From Microbacterium sp. (lineage in GTDB: Bacteria > Actinomycetota > Actinomycetes > Actinomycetales > Microbacteriaceae), in assembly GCA_029267645.1 (NCBI GenBank), contig JAJUIM010000135.1, positions 1 to 5,735 of the forward strand: a stretch of DNA of 5,735 nt. Direction: 5' to 3'. The translations under genes and the position numbers were made by a program. Positions 1 to 5,673 of the stretch are shown one piece after another; position 1 is the stretch's first letter; every line of letters starts with the position of its first letter. The notes beneath the pieces were generated by a model, which saw only the letters and a list, made by a program, of their open reading frames with translations, had not been told where the DNA came from and ran no database searches.

Positions 1-42
1 GGAGAGCGACGTGTACGAGTTCCTCGAGCGCCACGACGGCTG
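1..42 (+). pseudogene. Inverted copy of the regulator gene's 3' end (fragment)
   Basis: Reading in frame from base 2, the plus strand encodes ESDVYEFLERHDG and then TGA at 40-42. This is identical to the C-terminal 13 residues of the regulator encoded on the minus strand at 100-1563. It is the left arm of the palindrome, so the two copies face each other tail to tail. Whatever lies to the left is not visible. If the palindrome is an assembly or amplification artefact, this fragment does not exist in the genome. Confidence 0.85.
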
Positions 43-99
43 ACGCACGCGAAGGGGTGCGGAGGGCGATCGATCGCCCTCCGCACCCCTTCGCGTGCG
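43..99. terminator. Possible hairpin terminator at the palindrome centre
   Basis: Between the two facing stop codons lies a GC-rich self-complementary stretch centred at 71/72, containing GGGGTGCGGAGGG and its complement. It shares the 9-mer CCGCACCCC (81-89) with the stem of the hairpin at 3607-3646, so part of it may be a genuine terminator downstream of the regulator. There is no T-tract and no loop. The perfect symmetry belongs to the larger palindrome, so the natural hairpin cannot be separated from the duplication. Confidence 0.3.
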
Positions 100-1563
100 T
101 CAGCCGTCGTGGCGCTCGAGGAACTCGTACACGTCGCTCTCCGAGACGCCGGGGAAGCGGCCGCGGGGGAGCGGGCTGAAGATGTGCGTGTGCACGCGCG
201 CGCTCGGCCAGGCCTTGTCGCTCCATCGCTCGAGCACATCCTGCGGCGGCTTCCGGCAGCAGTTCTCGTCGGGGCACGTCGAGGTCTCGCGCTTCTGCGT
301 CTCGCGGCCGCGCCAGAAGCGGGCGTCGTCGAACGGCACGCCGACCGTGATCGAGAACTCGCCGCGGTCGTGGGATCCGGTTTGCGTCGCGCACCAGAAG
401 GTGCCCGCGGGGGTGTCGGTGTACTGGTAGTGCTCGGTCGTGCGGTTCTGCCGCTCGAACGCGCGCCGCGCGGAGAACCGGCGGCAGAGGATCTGGCCCT
501 CGACGGCGCCCGTGACGTCCTCGGGCACCGGCAGCCCGTCGTTGACGTAGACGCGCTCGATCTGCCCCTCGTACCCGACGCGCAGGAAGTGCAGGCGCAT
601 GTCGAGGTGCTCGGTCATGAGGTTCGTCATGCGCATGCTCGCGGCCTCGTGGGTCACGCCGAACGCGTCGCGGAAGTCCTCGACCGCGAGGTTCCTGTCC
701 TTCTTCGCCTGCTGCAGGAACTCGACGCCCGCCGTCTGCGGGATGAGGCAGCAGGCGGCGAAGTAGTTGATCTCGAGGCGCTGCTGCAGGAAGTCGGCGT
801 ACGACGTCGGCGGCTTGTGGTCGAGCAGGCGGTGCGCCATGGCCTGCAGCGCCATGGAGCGCAGCCCGTGGCCGCCCGGGATCGACGCCGGCGGCAGGTA
901 GATGCGGCCGTTCTCGAGGTCGGTGATCGACCGGGTCGAGCTCGGCAGGTCGTTGACGTAGATGAGTTCGAAGCCGAGGCGCTCGGCCATGATGCTCACG
1001 GTGCGGTGGGTGAGCGCGCCGCGCGAGTGGCCGGCGGCGGCGAGCTGCTGCTCCGCGAGCTTCTCGATGTCGGGCAGGTAGTTGTTGCGGTCGCGCATGC
1101 GCAGGCGCAGCTCGGTGTTGGCGCGGCGCGCCTCCTCCGGCGTGGCGTTCGCCTCGCGGTCGCGGCGCTGGATCTCCTCGTGCAGGCCGAGCACGGTCTC
1201 GAGCGCCTCGTCGCTGATGCCCTTCGTCACCTTGAGCGGCGGGATCCCGAGCTGCAGGAACGAATAGCTCTGCTGAGCCTTTGCGAGCGCGATCTCGAGC
1301 GCCGCGCGCCGGTTGGGCGGCTCGGCCGAGATGAGGTCGGAAACGGTCGTCGAGGTGGCGTCAGCGATCGCCTGCAGCAGCGTGAGCTTCGGCTCGCGCT
1401 TGCCGTTCTCGATGAGGCTCAACTGGCTGCCGGCGACGCCGACGGCGGCGCCCAGTTCGTCGAGCGTGAGGCCCGCCGACACGCGGCTGTGCCGGATCCT
1501 ATGGCCGAGGGTCTTGAGCTCGATGGGCGCCGTCGTGGGTGCCGAGCTGCGCGAGGGGGTCAT
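100..1563 (-). CDS. ScfR/RamB-like transcriptional regulator (Xre HTH, IrrE-like domain, Cys-containing C-terminus)
   Basis: A cytoplasmic DNA-binding regulator of 487 aa. Residues 19-78 form an Xre-type helix-turn-helix, with GLTLDELGAAVGVAGSQLSLIENGKR typical of the fold. Residues about 190-290 resemble the ImmA/IrrE domain (LEINYFAACCLIP is the usual second motif), but the HExxH metal site reads H244-R-L-L-D248, so protease activity is unlikely. The C-terminal third carries C360, C391, C430, C435 and C436, as in short-chain fatty-acyl regulators (ScfRs), where this part is thought to sense a ligand. Known relatives (RamB of Corynebacterium and Mycobacterium) control acetate and glyoxylate-shunt genes and their own promoter, and are of similar length. 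The ATG at 1563 is preferred: the ORF continues to 1614, but a -10 box lies just upstream of 1563, fitting a leaderless mRNA. It is divergent from pckG with 128 bp between them. The exact orthologue is uncertain, so no gene symbol is given. Targets, including pckG, are inferred. Confidence 0.88.
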   Translation of the reverse strand: MTPSRSSAPTTAPIELKTLGHRIRHSRVSAGLTLDELGAAVGVAGSQLSLIENGKREPKLTLLQAIADATSTTVSDLISAEPPNRRAALEIALAKAQQSYSFLQLGIPPLKVTKGISDEALETVLGLHEEIQRRDREANATPEEARRANTELRLRMRDRNNYLPDIEKLAEQQLAAAGHSRGALTHRTVSIMAERLGFELIYVNDLPSSTRSITDLENGRIYLPPASIPGGHGLRSMALQAMAHRLLDHKPPTSYADFLQQRLEINYFAACCLIPQTAGVEFLQQAKKDRNLAVEDFRDAFGVTHEAASMRMTNLMTEHLDMRLHFLRVGYEGQIERVYVNDGLPVPEDVTGAVEGQILCRRFSARRAFERQNRTTEHYQYTDTPAGTFWCATQTGSHDRGEFSITVGVPFDDARFWRGRETQKRETSTCPDENCCRKPPQDVLERWSDKAWPSARVHTHIFSPLPRGRFPGVSESDVYEFLERHDG

Positions 1564-1569
1564 TCCTTC

Positions 1570-1575
1570 ATAGTA
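1570..1575 (-). promoter_or_regulatory. -10 box of the regulator gene, leaderless arrangement
   Basis: On the minus strand the order is TACTAT (1575 to 1570), six bases GAAGGA, then the ATG at 1563-1561. TACTAT fits the TANNNT -10 pattern, and the gap puts +1 on or next to the A of the start codon, the typical layout of actinobacterial leaderless mRNAs. The purine run GAAGGA touches the ATG and is too close to act as a Shine-Dalgarno site. No good -35 is visible; around 1594-1599 the minus strand reads CTGCAA. Confidence 0.6.
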
Positions 1576-1588
1576 ACGAAAGATTCGT
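1576..1588. promoter_or_regulatory. Operator-like palindrome ACGAA-AGA-TTCGT
   Basis: Two perfect 5-base arms separated by 3 bases abut the -10 box of the regulator gene on its upstream side. A protein bound here would cover the -35/-10 spacer and block the promoter. HTH_3 regulators bind such short dyads and ScfR family members are known to autoregulate, so this is a plausible autorepression site. The assignment rests on position and symmetry only. Confidence 0.4.
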
Positions 1589-1641
1589 GATTCTTGCAGC
1601 TCGATTTGGCGCAAAGGTCGGCGTGTTGTGTTGGATTCTTG
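1589..1641 (+). repeat. Direct repeat GATTCTTG, two copies 45 bp apart
   Basis: GATTCTTG occurs at 1589-1596 and again at 1634-1641 in the divergent control region, in the most AT-rich stretch of the window. The 45-bp period is close to four helical turns, so the copies lie on nearly the same face of the DNA, as for cooperative binding. An 8-mer repeated within about 130 bp may also be chance. No convincing -35/-10 pair for pckG was found in this region. Confidence 0.3.
1605..1615. promoter_or_regulatory. Second small dyad TTTG-GCG-CAAA, with a RamB-box-like core
   Basis: Four-base arms separated by 3 bases lie 28 bp from the centre of the ACGAA/TTCGT dyad. Read on the minus strand, bases 1616 to 1605 give CTTTGCGCCAAA. 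Its CTTTGC core also occurs in the RamB box known from Corynebacterium (ending ACTTTGCAAA), but the flanks do not match, so this is weak. It could be a site for pckG or for joint control of the divergent pair. Confidence 0.25.
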
Positions 1642-1680
1642 ATGTGCGGGTCACACAGCCCGCTCACTCGGACGCCAACG

Positions 1681-1687
1681 AAGGAGG
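1681..1687 (+). promoter_or_regulatory. Ribosome binding site that fixes the pckG start
   Basis: AAGGAGG is a full anti-16S match and ends four bases before the ATG at 1692. The reading frame is open further upstream to 1539, but only this ATG has such a site, and the extension would run through the divergent control region. Confidence 0.9.
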
Positions 1688-1691
1688 ATCG

Positions 1692-3551
1692 ATGTCTCTC
1701 GCAGAGCAGACCGCGTTCGCCGACCTCACCAGCCTCGCCGAGTACGGTGCTCAGCCTGAATACGCCTCCGACGCGTTCGAGGAGCTCGCGTCCTGGGTGC
1801 GCGACATCGCCGCCCTCACGAAGCCCGCCAGGATCCACTGGGTCGACGGCTCGGAGGGCGAGCGCCAGGCGCTCCTCGACGACATGGTGCGATCGGGCAC
1901 CCTCATTCGCCTCAACGACGAGCTGCGCCCGAACAGCTACCTGGCCCGCAGCGACGCGGGCGACGTCGCCCGCCTCGAGTCGCGCACGTTCATCGCGTCG
2001 GAGCGCGAGATCGACGCGGGCCCGACGAACAACTGGGCCGAGCCCGTGGCGATGCGCGCGACGCTCACCGAGCTGTTCGACGGATCCATGGCCGGCCGCA
2101 CGATGTTCGTCGTGCCCTTTTCGATGGGGAAGATCGGCGGGCCGATCTCGCAGCTCGGCGTGCAGATCACCGACAGCCCTTATGCCGTCGCCTCGATCGA
2201 GATCATGACGCGCGTCGGCGAGGACGTCACCGAGCTCATCGCCGACGGCGCCGAGTGGGTGCGCACGGTGCACTCGGTCGGCGCGCCGCTCGAGCCGGGA
2301 GAGGACGACGTCGCGTGGCCGTCGAACGACGAGAAGTACATCGTCCACTTCCCCGACACGCTCGAGGTGTTCTCGTACGGCTCGGGCTACGGCGGCAACG
2401 CGATCCTCGCGAAGAAGTGCTACGCGCTGCGCATCGCCTCCGTGCTCGGCCGCGACCAGGGCTGGCTCGCCGAGCACATGCTGCTCATCCGCGTGATCTC
2501 GCCCGAGGGGCGCGCGTACCACGTCGCGGCGGCGTTCCCGTCGGCCTGCGGCAAGACGAACCTCGCGATGCTGCGCCCGACGATCCCCGGCTGGAGCGTC
2601 GAGACGCTGGGCGACGACATCACGTGGATCCGCCCCGGCTCCGACGGCCGCCTCTACGCCATCAACCCCGAGGCCGGCTTCTTCGGCGTCGCGCCCGGCA
2701 CGGGCGAGTCGACGAACGTGACCGCCGTCGAGACGCTACGCGAGAACGTCATCTTCACGAACGTCGCGCTCACGCCCGACGGCGACGTCTGGTGGGAGGG
2801 CCTGACCGAGGAGGTCCCCGAGCAGCTCACCGACTGGCAGGGCCAGCCGTGGACGCCCGACAGCGGGCGCCCCGCCGCACACCCCAACTCGCGCTTCACG
2901 GTCGCGGCGGCGCAGGCCCCGTCGATCGCGGAGGACTGGGAGGAGGCCGTGCCGCTCGACGCGATCCTCTTCGGCGGCCGCCGCGCGACGAATGTGCCGC
3001 TCGTCGCCGAGGCGTTCGACTGGGCGCACGGCGTGTTCATGGGATCCACGATCTCGTCCGAGCGCACGGCCGCGGCCGAGGGCACGGTCGGCGAGCTGCG
3101 CCGTGATCCCTTCGCCATGATGCCGTTCTGCGGGTACAACATGGCCGACTACTTCGGCCACTGGGTCCGTATGGGCGCCGAGCTGACGAACCCGCCGCGG
3201 ATCTTCCAGGTCAACTGGTTCCGCAAGGGCGACGACGGCGGCTTCCTGTGGCCCGGCTTCGGCGAGAACTCGCGCGTGATCGAGTGGATCGCCCGCCGCC
3301 TCGACGGATCCGCCGACGCGGTCGAGACGCCCATCGGGCGCGTGCCCTCCGAGGGCGCGCTCAACCTCGACGGCATCGAGGTGTCGCGCGACGACCTCGA
3401 GGCGCTCTTCGCGGTCGACCCCGACAGCTGGCTCGCCGAGGCCGACCTCACGGAGGAGTTCTACGACAGCGTCGGCGATCGCGTGCCTGGCGCGTTGCGC
3501 GAGCAGCTCCAGGCGCTGCGCGATCGCCTCCAGACGGCGAAGCGGGGCTGA
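1692..3551 (+). CDS. pckG: Phosphoenolpyruvate carboxykinase (GTP)
   Basis: This cytoplasmic enzyme converts oxaloacetate and GTP to PEP, GDP and CO2 (EC 4.1.1.32), the first committed step of gluconeogenesis. At 619 aa it is full length for the GTP family. Visible motifs, in order: SEREIDAGPTNNW (103-115); SYGSGYGGNAILAKKC with the metal-binding Lys (228-243); EH at 261-262, where H262 is the likely Mn ligand; the P-loop FPSACGKTN with the reactive Cys286 (282-290); the kinase-2 GDDITW (307-312); GFFGVAPGTG (329-338); HPNSRF with the substrate Arg401 (397-402); FGGRR (427-431); PFCGYNMADYFGHW (478-491); NWFRKGDDGGFLWPGFGENS (508-527). No key residue is missing. One small difference is AQAPSIA at 407-413, where many relatives have QCP. 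The gene starts at the ATG behind AAGGAGG and is divergent from the ScfR-type regulator, which suggests induction on acetate or fatty acids. It is monocistronic, ending before a hairpin and a convergent gene. Confidence 0.98.
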   Translation: MSLAEQTAFADLTSLAEYGAQPEYASDAFEELASWVRDIAALTKPARIHWVDGSEGERQALLDDMVRSGTLIRLNDELRPNSYLARSDAGDVARLESRTFIASEREIDAGPTNNWAEPVAMRATLTELFDGSMAGRTMFVVPFSMGKIGGPISQLGVQITDSPYAVASIEIMTRVGEDVTELIADGAEWVRTVHSVGAPLEPGEDDVAWPSNDEKYIVHFPDTLEVFSYGSGYGGNAILAKKCYALRIASVLGRDQGWLAEHMLLIRVISPEGRAYHVAAAFPSACGKTNLAMLRPTIPGWSVETLGDDITWIRPGSDGRLYAINPEAGFFGVAPGTGESTNVTAVETLRENVIFTNVALTPDGDVWWEGLTEEVPEQLTDWQGQPWTPDSGRPAAHPNSRFTVAAAQAPSIAEDWEEAVPLDAILFGGRRATNVPLVAEAFDWAHGVFMGSTISSERTAAAEGTVGELRRDPFAMMPFCGYNMADYFGHWVRMGAELTNPPRIFQVNWFRKGDDGGFLWPGFGENSRVIEWIARRLDGSADAVETPIGRVPSEGALNLDGIEVSRDDLEALFAVDPDSWLAEADLTEEFYDSVGDRVPGALREQLQALRDRLQTAKRG

Positions 3552-3578
3552 CCGCACTCGGCCACCCTTCGCTCGCGT

Positions 3579-3600
3579 GATCCGGACCGCACGCCGGATC
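3579..3600. repeat. Small dyad GATCCGG / CCGGATC upstream of the terminator
   Basis: Perfect 7-base arms (3579-3585 and 3594-3600) flank an 8-base loop in the spacer after pckG, six bases before the large hairpin. It may add to termination of pckG as a tandem stem. Its GATCCGG sequence is common in GC-rich DNA, so it may also be chance. Confidence 0.35.
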
Positions 3601-3606
3601 CGCCAC

Positions 3607-3646
3607 CAGCGGCCCGCACCCCTCCGATCCGGGGTGCGGGCCGCTG
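3607..3646. terminator. Bidirectional hairpin terminator between convergent genes
   Basis: Perfect 16-bp arms, CAGCGGCCCGCACCCC (3607-3622) and its complement (3631-3646), flank the 8-base loop TCCGATCC. The hairpin lies 55 bp past the pckG stop and 17 bp past the ABC gene stop. Position and strength indicate a terminator serving both genes. No U-tract follows in either direction, which is common in high-GC actinobacteria. Confidence 0.85.
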
Positions 3647-3663
3647 TCACGCGTGCGCGGCGC

Positions 3664-5565
3664 TCAGACGAGCAGCTGGTGCTGCGCGAGCTCGCGGTAC
3701 AGCGGCACCTCGTCGACGAGCTCGGCGTGCGTGCCGCGGCCGATGACCTCGCCGCGGTCGAGCACGATGATCTCGTCGCTGTCGATGACGGTCGACAGGC
3801 GGTGGGCGATCACGATGAGCGTGCGCCCCTCCGCGACGGCGTCGATCGCCTCGCGCATGCGGCGCTCGTTGACGCCGTCGAGCGACGACGTCGACTCGTC
3901 GAGCAGCAGGATCGGGGGCGCCGACAGCAGGGCGCGGGCGATCGCGAGCCGCTGGCGCTCGCCGCCCGAGAGCATGACGCCGTCCTCGCCGACGGGGGTG
4001 TCGATGCCGCGGGGGTCGCGGTCGATGACGTGGCCGAGGTTGACCGCGCGCAGGGCCTCTTCGCACGCCTCGTCGGTCGCCTCGGGGGAGGCGAGGCGCA
4101 GGTTGTCGGCGAGTGACCCCGCGAGGGTCGGCGCGTCCTGCTCGACGTACCCGAACTGCGCGCGCAGCGCCTCGCGGGGCAGGTCGCGGATGTCGCGGCC
4201 GTGCAGCCGGATCGCGCCGCCCGTCGCGTCGTAGAACCGCTCGATGAGCGACAGGATCGTCGACTTGCCCGCGCCCGACGGCCCGACGAGCGCGACGCGC
4301 GAACCGACCGGCACCTCGAAGCTCACGCCGCGCAGCACGTCGGCAGACGTGGGCGCCTGGTCGGGCTCGCCGTCCTGCTCGAGCGCGGCCCGCTTCCGGG
4401 CCTCGACGACGTTCTCGGGGTACCGGAACCGCACGTCCTCGAACGCGATCGCCGGCGCCTCGCAACACGACGCAGTCAATTCGGGGGTGTTCGGGGCCGA
4501 CACGCCGGTGTTCGGGGCCTCGGCCGCTCGCATTGACTGCGTTGTGTTGCCGTCTCCCTGGTCTTCGATCGGCAGGTCGAGGATCTCCTGGATCCGGCCC
4601 AGCGCGCCGAGGGCCTGGCCAACGCTCGAGAGGGCGCCGAAGGCTGAGCCGAGCGGCATGATCATGAGGAAGAGGAACATCGCGAAGGTCACGAGCGAGG
4701 CGACCGAGACGGCGCCCGACGCGACCCGCATGCCGCCGACGCCCAGCACGACGAGCAGCGAGACCTGCATCGCGACGCCCGCGACGGGCACGACGAGGGC
4801 CGAGGCCCGCGCGACGTCGAGGCCCGCGCGATACGCCTCGCCTGCCGTCTTCGTCACCTGCTCCTCCTCGCGCGACGTCGCGCCGGCCGCGCGCACCGTG
4901 CGGATGGATCCGATCACGCGCTCGACGCCGCTCGCGAGCTCGCCGACGCGCGCCTGCTGGCGGCCCGTGGCGGTGCGGATCCGCCCCGACAGCCCCACGA
5001 CGGCGCCGACCGCGAGCACCAGGACGATCGCGATCGTCGCGAGCAGGACGGGGTCGATCACGATCATCGCGATGAGCGCGCCGAGGAAGATGAGGAGGTT
5101 GCCGACGGAGTCGGCGAGGCCCTGCGTGAGCACGGCGTAGAGCATGGTCGTGTCGGTGCCGACGCGGCTGACGAGGTCACCCGTGCGGCGGGCGTCGAAC
5201 TCGCTGATGGGCAGGTGCAGGATCCGCCGGATCAGCTGGCGCCTGCTCGACAGCACGACGGCCGTGCCCGTGCGCTGCAGGAGGTAATGCTGGTACGCCG
5301 AGACTGCCGACGACACGACGACGAAGGCCACGAGCCCCGCGAGCAGCCAGCCGAGCGGCTCCTGCGTCTCGACGCGCGCGATGACCTGCCCGATCACGAG
5401 CGGCTGCACGAGCGTGAACACCGCCGCGACGACCGACAGGATCGCGACGCCCACGATGACGGGCTTGTTCTCGAAGATGTACGGCAGCAGCTGGCGGAAC
5501 GACGCGCGCGGGCCGTCGTCCTTCGCGGGACGGGAGAAGGGGGAGCGGCGGCGGTTCTCGGACAT
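3664..5565 (-). CDS. ABC transporter half-molecule: fused membrane and ATPase domains, exporter type
   Basis: An inner-membrane ABC exporter of 633 aa, substrate unknown, probably a multidrug or lipid type working as a dimer. After a basic cytoplasmic N-terminus, six membrane segments lie near 36-60, 72-92, 150-170, 172-192, 255-278 and 286-308 (type 1 exporter fold). The ATPase domain begins near 371: Walker A GPSGAGKST (428-436), Q-loop Gln476, signature LSGGE (533-537), Walker B ILLLDE (552-557) with catalytic Glu557, D-loop SSLD and H-loop His588. Every catalytic motif is intact, so it should be active. Codons 339-368 in the linker come from a palindromic repeat; residues 384-409 form a second, charged linker insertion. 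Start: ATG 5565 (SENRRR) and ATG 5574, nine bases upstream, are both possible. Purine-rich GGGGAAGA and GGAGG lie nearby, but neither spacing is good. The open frame to 5703 is rejected because it runs through the terminal inverted repeat. It is convergent with pckG. Confidence 0.93.
   Translation of the reverse strand: MSENRRRSPFSRPAKDDGPRASFRQLLPYIFENKPVIVGVAILSVVAAVFTLVQPLVIGQVIARVETQEPLGWLLAGLVAFVVVSSAVSAYQHYLLQRTGTAVVLSSRRQLIRRILHLPISEFDARRTGDLVSRVGTDTTMLYAVLTQGLADSVGNLLIFLGALIAMIVIDPVLLATIAIVLVLAVGAVVGLSGRIRTATGRQQARVGELASGVERVIGSIRTVRAAGATSREEEQVTKTAGEAYRAGLDVARASALVVPVAGVAMQVSLLVVLGVGGMRVASGAVSVASLVTFAMFLFLMIMPLGSAFGALSSVGQALGALGRIQEILDLPIEDQGDGNTTQSMRAAEAPNTGVSAPNTPELTASCCEAPAIAFEDVRFRYPENVVEARKRAALEQDGEPDQAPTSADVLRGVSFEVPVGSRVALVGPSGAGKSTILSLIERFYDATGGAIRLHGRDIRDLPREALRAQFGYVEQDAPTLAGSLADNLRLASPEATDEACEEALRAVNLGHVIDRDPRGIDTPVGEDGVMLSGGERQRLAIARALLSAPPILLLDESTSSLDGVNERRMREAIDAVAEGRTLIVIAHRLSTVIDSDEIIVLDRGEVIGRGTHAELVDEVPLYRELAQHQLLV
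4462..4551. repeat. 90-bp palindromic element inserted in frame in the ABC gene
   Basis: The ends are inverted repeats: GCAACACGACGCAGTCAAT (4462-4480) and ATTGACTGCGTTGTGTTGC (4532-4550), matching at 18 of 19 positions, with the one mismatch (4469/4543) a G-T pair. The core holds GGTGTTCGGGGCC twice (4486-4498 and 4507-4519), 21 bp apart, giving the peptide repeat APNTGVS-APNTPEL. Counting one flanking C (4461 and 4551 are both C), the element is exactly 30 codons, 339-368. Removing them leaves LPIEDQGD joined to EAPAIAFEDV, a normal linker. The ends are more AT-rich than the surrounding gene. It resembles REP/MITE-like repeats or the Rickettsia palindromic elements that sit inside proteins. 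Mobility and copy number are not shown here. Confidence 0.75.
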
Positions 5566-5619
5566 CGCCTCCATTCTTCCCCGGATCGCGGGAAGACGCC
5601 TGAGGGGGTGGCGGGTCCG
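5566..5619 (-). other. Short leader of the ABC transporter gene
   Basis: These 54 bases lie between the ABC start and the axis of the right-edge repeat. They hold a dyad TCTTCCC/GGGAAGA (5575-5581 and 5590-5596) next to the start region and the left half of the central hairpin (5604-5614). No TANNNT -10 box is visible on the minus strand. If the right arm is an artefact, the true promoter lies beyond what this sequence shows. Confidence 0.4.
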
Positions 5620-5673
5620 CGGCTCCGCCACCCCCACACGCGTCGTCCCCCGATACGGGGAAGAAAGGAGGAC

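Larger units (their letters stand above)
1..142. repeat. Perfect 142-bp loopless palindrome at the left edge
   Basis: Base i pairs with base 143-i for all 71 pairs, checked in blocks of ten with no mismatch. The axis lies between 71 and 72 in GATC|GATC. The arms contain the last 13 codons and stop of the regulator gene plus about 29 bp of spacer. Because identity runs to the first base of the window, the true arm may be longer. An ordinary terminator would have a loop and would not extend through 42 bp of coding sequence without a mismatch, so this is either an inverted duplication or a fold-back artefact at a sequence end. Confidence 0.97.

Noticed and set aside
1560..1571. Mini-ORF ATG-AAG-GAA-TGA overlapping the regulator start on the minus strand
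   Set aside because: Its ATG overlaps the -10 box and would lie upstream of the predicted transcription start, so it is probably not transcribed.
109..1590. A 493-aa open frame on the plus strand opposite the regulator gene
   Set aside because: It is an antisense shadow in GC-rich DNA: Arg/Ala/Val/Leu-rich low-complexity protein, no recognisable domain, while the minus strand encodes a recognisable regulator.
1643..1655. TGTG-CGGGT-CACA dyad resembling a CRP/GlxR site upstream of pckG
   Set aside because: The arms are four bases with a 5-base gap (13 bp in all), whereas CRP/GlxR sites span 16 bp as TGTGA-N6-TCACA, so spacing and arms do not fit.
1539..1691. N-terminal extension of PEP carboxykinase by 51 codons
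   Set aside because: It overlaps the regulator start and control region, has no ribosome binding site, and is not needed for the family length; AAGGAGG fixes the start at 1692.
3577..4116. Open frames on the plus strand over the end of the ABC gene
   Set aside because: These are shadows of the ATPase domain, whose Walker and signature motifs read clearly on the minus strand.
5604..5635. 11-bp-stem hairpin taken as a separate terminator or riboregulator
   Set aside because: It is the best-matched central part of the 232-bp inverted repeat and shares its exact axis, so it is not an independent element.
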